Assembly (NCBI RefSeq): GCF_963678635.1
Contig: NC_087068.1
Location: 50,115,724-50,179,723 of the forward strand
Direction: 5' to 3'
DNA: 64,000 bases
Source: Symsagittifera roscoffensis
Lineage: Eukaryota > Xenacoelomorpha > Acoela > Convolutidae
Both the position numbers and the translations under genes were made by a program. Positions within the stretch are counted from its first letter, which is position 1. Each line of letters starts with the position of its first letter. The notes beneath the pieces are model-generated. The model worked only from the letters and a program-made list of their open reading frames with translations. It was not told the DNA's origin and made no database searches. Of this stretch, positions 1-9,425 are shown in pieces.

Positions 1-481
1 GCAGAGGTCTCTTAAAGGCATCTGGCCCTATTTCAGCTTGGAATTGTCGATATTCCTTCTGATGTTTCCTCATGTGGTCCTTTGTCACTGCATACAACCA
101 GGATGTTAACGTCGCACGAAACCAAGGAAAGAATCTCAGGCGGCTCCATATGTGTCTGACTTGCACTGGTATGGCGAATACCTTGCATGCAGTCTCGAAC
201 AACTCCAGTCTCCTGCTGTAATCTATCGCATAAATCGATTCAGCTGTTGGCGCTCTCGATTCTCTGTACTTCGCTATATTCTCCTCAATCCATCTCAGAG
301 CCAGCATCGTGCTTACCACTAAGATGGTCACCTTTTGTCGATACTCCGGTAGTCCTAGCGACTTAATTTCTTCTACGTCCCAGATCAGACAGAGATTGGC
401 GCGGTCCGGGTACCACACTGTCTGCGCCAGACAGTGGCATGGACAATCCCCATGCGTGAGGTCGATGCTTCTAAGGTTGCG
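1..481 (-). pseudogene. Continuation of copy A ORF2 beyond an in-frame TAA, cut by window edge
   Basis: Reading on from the TAA at 482-484 in the same frame gives about 160 further codons without a stop to position 1. These match the ORF2 tail of copy B (45394 onward). Shared landmarks are a CHC cluster followed by QT.WYP, LIWD, GLP, a LFET.CKV block, and AFKR near the window edge. Copy B runs about 100 residues further before its stop, so copy A probably does too, outside the window. The TAA is therefore either a nonsense mutation or a recoded stop. Its 3' context (CGC AAC) is not the CARYYA readthrough context, so a mutation is more likely. Confidence 0.7.
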
Positions 482-3400
482 TTATCCCGAAGCTTCTAGG
501 AGAGGCTCAAGTTCCATCATTTTCTCATGCACCACGTCGACTTCTTCCGAGCTTGAAGCACCTACTGCGGGTTTCCCCACCACGTTCTGCTTCCCATGAT
601 CACTTGCATTTTCGCTCTCCAAGCCTAGAAGTTCTTCACCCCAGATTTCACTCAAGTCATCTCTTTGCTCCCTTGGTACTGCTCCTCGGATCTTCCTCAA
701 TAGCTTGTGTGAGTGGTGTGACATCCGAGCTAGTCTCACGCACTTGGGCACTGAGAAGGCTTTGTCTATCATCACCCTCTGGCTGGACACCTCCACCATC
801 GCCATGTGTAGTGGATAGTGGCTCCCACATAGGTTAGCCAACACTGATCCCACTAAGGATTTTGCATTTAGAGGCAATCCATAGGCTTCGCTCATGGGAA
901 ATCCCATCTCTGCCTCGAGTCCGATCTTCCAACTCTTGATGTGCTTCTGGTTCACTTGTAGCACTCCGGGCCATGATTCCACGCTTAACGCGGTCACCAG
1001 GTGATGTTCTGACTCTAGCCTCTCCAGTGACTGGAGACTGCACATTCTTGAGAAGAATCCCAAGGCTGTCGCTAGGTTCACGGTGGTCCTCGCGTAACAT
1101 TCAGCCACTATCTGTACCTCACTCTTCTCCCTTTCAGTGATATCTTCAAACCAGGTAGTGAGGTCCTCTTTCTGGAAAGATTGTATCCTGACGCATAATC
1201 GTCCATCACAAATATGTTCGCCGTTACTGCATGTCGAATCAAGACAACTGCCCGGCTCCATCCTCCTCACCGGCTCTGTTCCACTTGTCACCTCACTTGA
1301 TTCTTTCACCTGAGGCAAGATCAGTTTGTGTACTATGCTCAAGATCGCCAAGTCCTCATCCTCTGTCGGTGCCAATCTCACTCGCTCAGTGACCTCCTCA
1401 ATCATACTTGCATGGGGATGTGGACACCAGGAAGGTCTGAGTAATTTCCATACCACTCCCAGGTTCGTGATCAACACGCCACTCCCATCACCCATTTTTA
1501 GCTCCACTCTTTTACTTGAGCGTGGTACACTTATCACTCCCGGCATCCCCTCAAGAACCAGACCCAGGCTAGGTCTCTCTCTCTCCACAACGTCTATCTC
1601 CACTATCTTCTCTGTCCAGAACTTCAACAGCTCCGCCACTTCATAATTTCTGTTGGCTCCTCCAGCTTCCAGGTCCAAGAAGGGGTTGTACGCCATTCCC
1701 ATTACTCCAGAAACATATTGGTACTCTCCCTTTCTGTTGAGTTTCAAGTACTCCCCTGACGAAGCCAGGTTGCGGTGAACGTCGTGCTCCTCTTCGAACT
1801 TCTTGTTGTAGAACCTCCGTATCTCATCCAACTTCCTATGGTTCTCCAGAGATTGCCTAGAACCATCCTCCCTCTCTATCCCAGTGCTCTGATACACATT
1901 CAAGATGACTGTGGAGACTCTCCTTTCCAACGTCTTGCTTGCGACTGCTTTCTGATGACATGCTAGGATGGTACTGTCAGTCATCATCGACATCGTCCAC
2001 CTCAAGAAACAGGTTGCATCCTTCCTCCTTGCCAGACTCAAGCCTGAGTTGTCCTTGGCAACGTGCTGCATCAACATTCGGTATATCTCTAGATTTTTTC
2101 CTCCCAGCTTCAACTTGTCGTATGAAGTCAGCGTTTCCAGCTCTATCCCCAACAGGCTCCACGCGAACATCAGTTGTCCTGCAGTCCTGATAAAGGGATT
2201 CGCCATCAGTGGTGGTGCCGATGAGGATGTCCTCATCGCCTCTTCAAAATGATCCTTCAATAAGTTCTGCCAGGATCTCTTCAGCTGGTTTGCCAACTCT
2301 ATCTTGTTGACCTCAGCCTTCTGCTGGGTGGCCCAGCTGTATCGTTTGCGAGCCACTCCACTGTTCAACTTCTTCAAACAGCCTTCCATCTCCTTCAATG
2401 TCTCGAGAGCTATCCACCATGGTCGGGAGGTGTTTCTGGTTTTATTTTTCTCAAGTGGATCACTGGTCACTTGCTTCCCGACAGCTTGATGTTCACTTGA
2501 GACCCACTCTTTGCCAACATCTACTTCCCAGGTCTGCCCGCTCGTCGAACCTCGCTTCATTTTTATTCTTTGAGGTTTGAAATCCTCCTCCGTCACGGAA
2601 CTAGTGGGATTCTCCATTTCTTTTTCTATGTCGAGCAGTTTCCTCGGTTCGTAGCTACTCTTGTAGGCTGCCGTTTTCCATCGCGCCAGAACCATGGGAG
2701 CCGTCTCTCTCAAGTCTTTTTCCGAGACCGCGTCAGCTGAAGGACTGCCCATTCCCTCCACATCTCTCTTCCTCTTGCGAGACCTCACGTCTTTGCTTGG
2801 GGGCGTCATTGGTATCATCACTGATTCAACTTCCTTTTCTCCAGCCAACTCTTGCCTCCCCCCTGCTCGAGCCTTAAGGATATTAGTACTTTTAATCATA
2901 TTACTAGTTCCTACCTTATCCCCCCTTGTACACTTTATTATTTTATTGTCAGTTTTCTGTTTCGGAGTAGAGCTGTCTTTACATTTGTCTTCTCTGGTCT
3001 TTCTTGACTTTCTCAACTCGACCATTTTGTTCAGTAGTTCCACTCTAGCTTTCTCTTCTAAACCCGTCCCCACCAGGACAGGCTCACCAAACTTCACCAC
3101 CGTGTCCCACAGTTCTTCTTTGAAATTATCCAACGTGGTGTCTTCATCCACTTCTCGATTGAATTCGCTCAAGAACTTTTGCCAAGCATCTCCATCCAGA
3201 GTGCCCAGGAAGGCGTCTCTGTTTCCCTCGAAGGTATTCTTCTCCCTCCTCTCCGTACTCAAGAAGATCATTCCCATGTTGGGATTCTCGCTTGTCAACG
3301 ACATTTCCGGGTACTTGCGAGGGGACGAGGTCAAAGGTGGCGTGGGAGTATCTGCCCAGTTTTCTTCACTCAGGTCTTTCAACAATTCCTGCGCTGTGAA

Positions 3401-6400
3401 TTCCACTTCCGTTGGCTTTTGCTCCGGTGTGTTTCCCACTTCCATATCCTCTCCTGCCTCACTGAGGGTTTCATCCATGCTTTCGTCTCCTGACTCTGCT
3501 TCCCTTCTCTCAAAGATCCTCTTGAATCGATCTGCCACGGTGCCACTCTTTTTATCCTCAGGGATGTCTACTGGAAGGGGTGATGGTGTCGCTGAACTCG
3601 TCGCCTCACCTTTTGTCAGTGCCACGTACAATGGACCTGCTGCATCTAACTTCTTTCCTTCCCTATTACGCTCCATCAGCTCAAGTCCGTAAGGTGCCCG
3701 GTACTTCCTTGTGGCAAATAGCATCGCGTCTGCTTTCAGTGCTACATGCCCTTCTTCCACTATCATCCTGCCGTCGTCCCATACCGGCAGCTGGTTCTCT
3801 AGGCCTGCCCGCTTAAGTACTCTCAAGGTATCTCGCACGTCGAATTTAGGGGGCATCGATCCTCTGATTTTCTTGGCTTGAGTCGTCCATGAGTTTATCT
3901 TCACATCGCTAGTATGGAAATAAATTGCTGCAGTATAGCCGATGAAGAGCGGATCCCAGCCGTCAGTAAACTCCTTCTGCCGTTCTTCAGTCGTGGTTCT
4001 CGCGTAGGAGGATGGGACAACCAGGGAACTGTTCATCCCTAGGGTCATTCTCCTCACTATGGGGAACTCGGGAATGCTCGTCGGTAGGGCTTCTCTCTCC
4101 AATATCGCTTCCAGCTCCTTTTTCACCAACTCGAAACTTTTTGTCCATGCAGGGATTCTCAAGATTTCTTGTCCATTGGCTGCCAAGGGATTCAAGTTCC
4201 AAAACTTGGGGTAAGTTTCGATGGGGCCCTCGCGCTTGCCTCCCATCCGGCATTGCATTTGTCCTCGGAAACTGTACACGATCAACTCTGGATCCTTCAC
4301 CTTTCCGAAGAGCACCGTGTTGCTCATTTGTGCCCTTAGCACCTCTTGCTGGCACCAGTTCAGTGTCGTTCCATCCAGTACGCTTATGAGGCTCACGTGG
4401 GTCACGGAGTATCGATAAGCTGTCACCAAGGGATCTGGAAATGCGAACGTGACAGCCGGTCCATATATACAAGTCACGACCTCCCCCAGCCCCCGGATAA
4501 TCCCCATGGGATCCGATCTCATGGCCAGGCATAGATCCGTTAATAGGGGCATGCCTCCATTCACTTTTCTCCACTCCTCTCTGGTCTTCGGGCTCTTTTC
4601 TTCGCCAGTCAGGTGCCTGTTCTGCATCAGTAGATACTGCACGAGCAGCGTCCTTAGCCCGGCTGCACACTTGTACGAGTAGGTCTCAATACTCGAGTGT
4701 GTTCTTCCCATCGCCAGGGGCTCCCCATACCTCATCAATCGGTGAAATGACGCCAGTTCACCGTGGGTCAGGAGTACTAACGTCAAGTATCCATCTATTC
4801 TGAGGGCGTCCACACCACGACTGAACATGTATGCGGGGCCCATATTAAACAAGTATCTTGGGTAGACCAGGTACAGCGCCAGCAACAGGCTGATCGGCAT
4901 ATTCAACATCTCCTGTATAAACGCATCAAAGATCGTCTCCTTCGCACTGTACACCTCAGTCAGGAACTCTCTTCCCCAACAAGGACTCAAGAACTCGAGA
5001 ATCCCATGATCCCTCCTCGTCTTCAGCTCACCCCACGCGTGCTCTCTCCAAAATCCTCCAATCGTGACCTCATTGGCTGCCGTGACGAACCTGCCAACCG
5101 TCATCCCCTTTTCCTCAGCTTTTCCCAGTTGCTCCTCGAGAAACTCCCAGATCTGCTTCACCAGAGGCGGCGCATCCTCTCTTGTTTTCCTCGTGGCATT
5201 TTCCAACCTTGGGCTTAAGAAGGGCCATCTGCCTCCCTCTTGCGCCAACCGATTCCCCATCGACTCCAGCTGTTTCTCCGATGTGGCCACGTTCTGCCTT
5301 TCGTTGTTTGGCCCTCTAGATCTGCTGGTCGAGCTCGTAATGGTCAACTCCATGTCCCGAAACCACAGACTAGCCGTCAGGTGAATTATCACTGGGTGAT
5401 CATCCCTAAGGATCGGGCTGAGCTTGAGTTGCCTGGCAAAGTTAGATACTTCCAGTAGGAGGACCTCGTCCAATACGATGAGGATATCAGCCAACTCGTG
5501 AAAGCCTCTCAATGCATGGGAGACGTCCGCCCACGCTGCCGCGAGTTCTGACTTGCACAGCCTCAAGTTCGTCGGTTCCAATTCTCGGTTGGGAGCTGCC
5601 ATCAGGACACGCCACCCATTCCCCTCTGCGATCAAGATCAAGATCGCGTACACGAATTGCAGAGCCAGCGGCATGCTCGAGTACCCGGGGGATGTTGCGA
5701 ACGCCACTCTTGTCTTGGCGCCGAATCTTGAGGCAACATTCTCCTGTACTTCATTAATCGCCGCGAATAAGGTCTGGATGGCCTCCCAGATCCTCTTTGG
5801 CGTAGGTTCACCACCCTTGAGCTGCTCAAGAAATCCCGTTGCGTGCAGATGATCGTTCATCCCCGCAAACAGCAGTAACTCAGGTTCGCAGGGCATTTCT
5901 GACTTTATTGCCACTACCAGGGTCAACATCTGGTTCAGTTCCGCACCCGGCAAGGTGTATATCAGGGTTTCTGGCCAAAACAACTTGGGAGACGTACCTT
6001 CGAAATCTGATCCTGCCACGATCACCACCCTTGCTGCAGCTGGGTCTGCTCTGTCGTAGACCGCTAAGGTTTTGGCCAGTTGCGCCTGCCCACAGGGTTT
6101 CCCATATCGGGGGTCATTGGCCAATTTTGCGCCTTCATATTCGGCGTCTGGTAACTCCATCTCTCTTGGGTTCATCAGTTTGTCGACCACTCTCAACTGT
6201 GCTGGAGTGGCCACTCTAATTCTGGCAATGCTGGTCCGGTGCTTGGGAGGCTCCACCACCAGTCCCGGGCTCCCCAAGGACTTGAGAGGTCTGTAATTAA
6301 TTGGTCCCATCATCGACCTAGTGGGAATTCCACTCAGGTCTGCTGTCTCTGTCAACTTCGCTCTCGAGAAACGCGTTTCATGAGCCTTCAACCAGTCCAC

Positions 6401-8503
6401 ACACTTGTGCCTCCCCAAGTCTTCATGTGAGACCTGCTCAAGACCCAAAGCCCTCGCTAGCTCCTGTCTACACTCTAGGTCTTCCAGATCCAGTTCCTTG
6501 ACCTTCTCCTCATACTTCTGTCTGCTGGTCTCCAGTGGCTTCTCTGACCTCTTTTTCTCCGCAACCACCACTGAGGACATTACCGACCCCTGGGGAGTTG
6601 CTGATGTCACTTCATCAGCTTCCATGGGCGTGGTGCTCGGCAACTTGGCCCGGCTATTCCTCTCACTATCTCTAGAATCGGCCCTCTCGCCCAAGCGACT
6701 CGACAAAGATCTCGGGTTGAAGAAGGGTGGGTTTGGGGGTGGCCCGAACGTGACCTGTGCTGTTTCCAGCAAATCCGTCTCTAGCGCGCATATATGCTTT
6801 TGAAAGACGTCGTTCAACCATTCCACCCCTCTGGGCCTGTCAAAGTGAATGCCATCCGCAGATGCATTGTCAGGGAAAGAGGTTAATTCCATTTGCTCAG
6901 CCACGTCCAGTAGCCTAAGGGGAAGGACACTCCTCTGATGAATCTTCCTGATTGTTTCGTTCAGGCTGCGCACTTTCGTATTCATCTCTACCGCATGTTG
7001 ATCCGCTCCCATGTTGTAGGGAACAGTACACACCGTGAGAATGGACGGGTCCATTTGGATCCGTATCTCCTCGAGAATGCAGCTCATCTTTTCATGCAGC
7101 CTTGTCACCTTCCTCGCTTCCCCCCTTGACACATCATTCGTCCCGACCATCAGGGTGACTGTGTACACGCTCACCATCCCTAGCATCTCAAGAGTCGCTA
7201 ACATCTGCGGCGTTGCGGCTCCGGCGAAGCTCAAGATTCCCGTTTGCCAATGGGATTGGATCCGGGTCAGCACCCGCAGCAAGCTGTCTCCAATGATCAA
7301 GTGAACCGAGCCTTCAGGCACTCGAGGATACGTGAAGTACTCCACCCAAGTCGCATCGTGGAAGCAATCTCTTCTCTCTCTCTGCGCCGGATTCCAGTCT
7401 ATACGATTGTGCTTGCGATATCTCCCATCCGTATTCTTCTTGTAGCTCGAGATCATCACACTCCTGACAGGCTGTTCCCCCCAAGTCGAGGGTAAATCCA
7501 CTCTTACCGGACTCTCGCGATTCCTCAGCTGTAACCTCTCCTGCAACTCTTTCAGCCGTGACGAGCCGCCACTACTACCTGGGGTCGAACTCGGTGTGTA
7601 TCCAGGCAGCGCGACGTCCATCAATGGTCGTATTACTTGAGTCTCCATTCCACGCAGGGAGGACGTTGATTCGGGTGGTATCCATACCTCCAGCCCCTCA
7701 TTCATATGTTCTTGCGCCGCACGATCGAGGTTGAATCGTCCCTTTGACCTAGGAGCTTCGTCCACCTCCATGCGTGACTCTGGCCTTGAGACAGTCACTA
7801 CCCGCTCTTTGGGCCTAGCCCCTTTTTGCATATCGAGCTCGCGCTGTTGTTGCTGGATCCTCTCAAGTTTTGCTTGGTCTCTCTCGAGAGCCTGCTTCAG
7901 CTGCTCACAATTCGCGGCATTCTCCCGCACCCTTTCTGCCTGCAGCCGTTCCGCCTTCATTATGTCCAATTCTCTCCGCGCTTGATCCCTCTCGAGCACC
8001 GCTTGATCCCGGTCGAGGTTCGCCTTATTCTTCTCCCGCTGGGTTCTCTCGAGTTCTTTTTTCATGGCACTGACGTCCGGATAAGCCTCCCCCGTCTGCT
8101 GTGCCCGTGACATCGACGGTACTTTACTCGTACTCTGGCTCGCGGGCCTGACTGATGGTCTGGCCGGCAGTGGGAATTCCCCCGCGCCATACTCTGTGTT
8201 GTTGTTTAGACCAGGGTTCCTCGCCAAATCGAACCCCCTTATCGCTCCATCCACGTTCCAGGACAGCCATCTGGTCTGTGCTTGATCGGACACCCCTTCA
8301 GTGGTGTAGCCTACCATCAAGACCGCCTCCGTCGCAGACTCTCGACACTCGCCCTCATCCTCCAATTGTAGGATGGCGTTCAGCATCACTGCCATTCTCT
8401 CGTTCACTTGAGTGTAATCCAGATCTCTCAGCCGTCTGTACAGTTCGTCAAGTGTGGGCTTTTTCAGAGCCGATGGCATGGACTTCCAGTATCGATCGGC
8501 CAT
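482..8503 (-). CDS. ORF2 giant polyprotein of LTR retroelement copy A (SGNH hydrolase-containing)
   Basis: An uninterrupted frame of 2673 codons starts at ATG 8503, downstream of gag-pol. A Glu/Arg-rich coiled coil lies at about residues 145-235. An SGNH/GDSL hydrolase domain follows at about 400-575: GDS at 405-407 (nucleophile Ser407), GTND at 454-457, and DGIHF with Asp550 and His553. A second SGNH-like region (about 825-1045) has GSDF in place of GDS and a GMND block, so it is probably not catalytic. Acidic, low-complexity linkers follow, then a conserved C-terminal part with a C-x4-C-x4-H-x-C-x4-C cluster (near 1190-1260). The whole frame aligns with the broken ORF2 of copy B (36909-46186), so it belongs to the element and is not a host gene. 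No signal peptide or env-like membrane anchor is seen. The stop at 482-484 is a TAA where copy B has AAA. The function is not known; an esterase-type activity is inferred for the first domain only. Confidence 0.85.
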   Translation of the reverse strand: MADRYWKSMPSALKKPTLDELYRRLRDLDYTQVNERMAVMLNAILQLEDEGECRESATEAVLMVGYTTEGVSDQAQTRWLSWNVDGAIRGFDLARNPGLNNNTEYGAGEFPLPARPSVRPASQSTSKVPSMSRAQQTGEAYPDVSAMKKELERTQREKNKANLDRDQAVLERDQARRELDIMKAERLQAERVRENAANCEQLKQALERDQAKLERIQQQQRELDMQKGARPKERVVTVSRPESRMEVDEAPRSKGRFNLDRAAQEHMNEGLEVWIPPESTSSLRGMETQVIRPLMDVALPGYTPSSTPGSSGGSSRLKELQERLQLRNRESPVRVDLPSTWGEQPVRSVMISSYKKNTDGRYRKHNRIDWNPAQRERRDCFHDATWVEYFTYPRVPEGSVHLIIGDSLLRVLTRIQSHWQTGILSFAGAATPQMLATLEMLGMVSVYTVTLMVGTNDVSRGEARKVTRLHEKMSCILEEIRIQMDPSILTVCTVPYNMGADQHAVEMNTKVRSLNETIRKIHQRSVLPLRLLDVAEQMELTSFPDNASADGIHFDRPRGVEWLNDVFQKHICALETDLLETAQVTFGPPPNPPFFNPRSLSSRLGERADSRDSERNSRAKLPSTTPMEADEVTSATPQGSVMSSVVVAEKKRSEKPLETSRQKYEEKVKELDLEDLECRQELARALGLEQVSHEDLGRHKCVDWLKAHETRFSRAKLTETADLSGIPTRSMMGPINYRPLKSLGSPGLVVEPPKHRTSIARIRVATPAQLRVVDKLMNPREMELPDAEYEGAKLANDPRYGKPCGQAQLAKTLAVYDRADPAAARVVIVAGSDFEGTSPKLFWPETLIYTLPGAELNQMLTLVVAIKSEMPCEPELLLFAGMNDHLHATGFLEQLKGGEPTPKRIWEAIQTLFAAINEVQENVASRFGAKTRVAFATSPGYSSMPLALQFVYAILILIAEGNGWRVLMAAPNRELEPTNLRLCKSELAAAWADVSHALRGFHELADILIVLDEVLLLEVSNFARQLKLSPILRDDHPVIIHLTASLWFRDMELTITSSTSRSRGPNNERQNVATSEKQLESMGNRLAQEGGRWPFLSPRLENATRKTREDAPPLVKQIWEFLEEQLGKAEEKGMTVGRFVTAANEVTIGGFWREHAWGELKTRRDHGILEFLSPCWGREFLTEVYSAKETIFDAFIQEMLNMPISLLLALYLVYPRYLFNMGPAYMFSRGVDALRIDGYLTLVLLTHGELASFHRLMRYGEPLAMGRTHSSIETYSYKCAAGLRTLLVQYLLMQNRHLTGEEKSPKTREEWRKVNGGMPLLTDLCLAMRSDPMGIIRGLGEVVTCIYGPAVTFAFPDPLVTAYRYSVTHVSLISVLDGTTLNWCQQEVLRAQMSNTVLFGKVKDPELIVYSFRGQMQCRMGGKREGPIETYPKFWNLNPLAANGQEILRIPAWTKSFELVKKELEAILEREALPTSIPEFPIVRRMTLGMNSSLVVPSSYARTTTEERQKEFTDGWDPLFIGYTAAIYFHTSDVKINSWTTQAKKIRGSMPPKFDVRDTLRVLKRAGLENQLPVWDDGRMIVEEGHVALKADAMLFATRKYRAPYGLELMERNREGKKLDAAGPLYVALTKGEATSSATPSPLPVDIPEDKKSGTVADRFKRIFERREAESGDESMDETLSEAGEDMEVGNTPEQKPTEVEFTAQELLKDLSEENWADTPTPPLTSSPRKYPEMSLTSENPNMGMIFLSTERREKNTFEGNRDAFLGTLDGDAWQKFLSEFNREVDEDTTLDNFKEELWDTVVKFGEPVLVGTGLEEKARVELLNKMVELRKSRKTREDKCKDSSTPKQKTDNKIIKCTRGDKVGTSNMIKSTNILKARAGGRQELAGEKEVESVMIPMTPPSKDVRSRKRKRDVEGMGSPSADAVSEKDLRETAPMVLARWKTAAYKSSYEPRKLLDIEKEMENPTSSVTEEDFKPQRIKMKRGSTSGQTWEVDVGKEWVSSEHQAVGKQVTSDPLEKNKTRNTSRPWWIALETLKEMEGCLKKLNSGVARKRYSWATQQKAEVNKIELANQLKRSWQNLLKDHFEEAMRTSSSAPPLMANPFIRTAGQLMFAWSLLGIELETLTSYDKLKLGGKNLEIYRMLMQHVAKDNSGLSLARRKDATCFLRWTMSMMTDSTILACHQKAVASKTLERRVSTVILNVYQSTGIEREDGSRQSLENHRKLDEIRRFYNKKFEEEHDVHRNLASSGEYLKLNRKGEYQYVSGVMGMAYNPFLDLEAGGANRNYEVAELLKFWTEKIVEIDVVERERPSLGLVLEGMPGVISVPRSSKRVELKMGDGSGVLITNLGVVWKLLRPSWCPHPHASMIEEVTERVRLAPTEDEDLAILSIVHKLILPQVKESSEVTSGTEPVRRMEPGSCLDSTCSNGEHICDGRLCVRIQSFQKEDLTTWFEDITEREKSEVQIVAECYARTTVNLATALGFFSRMCSLQSLERLESEHHLVTALSVESWPGVLQVNQKHIKSWKIGLEAEMGFPMSEAYGLPLNAKSLVGSVLANLCGSHYPLHMAMVEVSSQRVMIDKAFSVPKCVRLARMSHHSHKLLRKIRGAVPREQRDDLSEIWGEELLGLESENASDHGKQNVVGKPAVGASSSEEVDVVHEKMMELEPLLEASG

Positions 8504-8977
8504 TTCTGTGACTTCGATTGACTCTTTGAGTATTAGTACTTGAGTTTTACCTGAGCAACTTGAGTTTTACCTGAGCAACTTGAGTTTTACCTGAGCAACT
8601 TGAGTTTTACCTGAGCAACTTGAGTTTTCTTGAGATGTCGTTCTCTTCTTTTGATTAAATACAGATGAGTAGTCAATTTGAGATCAACAAATCAATCTGA
8701 AAATAACACCCGATATTTAGACCGACGAGCTGTGTTCCTAACCAGAAAGCCCCATTACTTTTATGATTAAAAACCCTCCCCTTTTCACCCTACTAAAATG
8801 ATTCAATTTGAATTTTCTAAAAAACATGCAGACACATTTTATGTTTTAGCACCATCATTCATTTAAAATGATAATTGTCATGCCAATCACCCATGAGATC
8901 CCTTACCTGTTTCGTACCCCAAAACCTAGCTCAAGATTCTTCCCTCACACCCGACTCGACGCTCCCGTGTACCTGAC
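8504..8977 (-). other. Inter-ORF spacer of copy A between gag-pol and ORF2
   Basis: This 474-bp non-coding stretch separates the gag-pol stop from the ORF2 ATG. It is AT-rich apart from a 20-bp tandem repeat close to ORF2. Copy B has a spacer of similar length (36512-36908). Both end with a CTCAA/GAGTCAA-type sequence shortly before the ORF2 ATG. It should hold whatever lets ORF2 be expressed (promoter, splice acceptor or internal entry), but I can assign none with confidence. Confidence 0.6.
8538..8628 (-). repeat. 20-bp tandem repeat, four full units plus a partial one, upstream of ORF2
   Basis: The plus-strand unit is ACTTGAGTTTTACCTGAGCA, repeated exactly at 8538, 8558, 8578 and 8598, followed by a partial unit. 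In the sense (minus) direction each unit holds CTCAGGTAAAA, which fits a splice-donor consensus (CAG/GTAAAA) four times over. It sits 35-125 bp before the ORF2 ATG. Confidence 0.95.
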
Positions 8978-9425
8978 TCAGGCGATGCTCAAGTAGTACT
9001 TCTTGTGAAGATGCACCACTATCTCCGTTTCTGCAAAGACCACATGAAGAATGGCGTAAAATTCCCTCGAGCTCAGTTTGCCCCTGTTTGGGTCGTACAC
9101 CGGCACCGAGACCTCCAATATTCCTCTTTCAATCATGAAGTCGCGTAGTCTTGTCAGAGCCAATATCACGTGTTCGGGATCAATTGTGTTCCTGTCGTTG
9201 ACTCTCGTTACTAGGAAGCAGAGGTATTTGCCCGGGACTTGTGCCACTGACGGTGGAAGCGCCGCCATGCCTCCCAATCCTGGCCTCTGTCTGAACAGAA
9301 ACTCTACGTTCTGGTATTCTCTTTTGAAGTCAGCCTCCAATCTTGATTTGAAACTCATGTCCGCCGTGATGCAGATCGCGCTGGTCCTGTTTGACAGGAT
9401 GAAGTCGCTATCCGTTATCATGATG
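8978..9425 (-). other. Macrodomain-like C-terminal region of copy A Gag-Pol
   Basis: The last ~149 residues show the order of segments typical of TARG1/OARD1-type macrodomains: a TDSDF start, a strand ending in ITADMSF, an FKREY.NVEFL helix, GKYLCFLVTR where TARG1 proteins have a YYLITK-type strand, a helix with LTRLRDF, SVPVYDPNRG in place of the PRIGCGLD loop, and a last strand with TEIVVHL. Copy B carries the same region (about 36071-36511). The glycine-rich ligand loops are altered and Lys in ITK is Arg in both copies, so ADP-ribose binding or hydrolysis is uncertain. The assignment rests on pattern reading, not on a search. Confidence 0.6.

Noticed and set aside
2694-3692. 332-codon plus-strand frame
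   Set aside because: It lies antisense to the acidic linker of copy A ORF2, is Ser/Leu-rich as expected of a shadow, and has no homologous frame in copy B.
482-8503. ORF2 as an envelope protein
   Set aside because: Its position after pol suggests env, but there is no signal peptide, fusion peptide or C-terminal membrane anchor, and the recognisable domain is an SGNH hydrolase.
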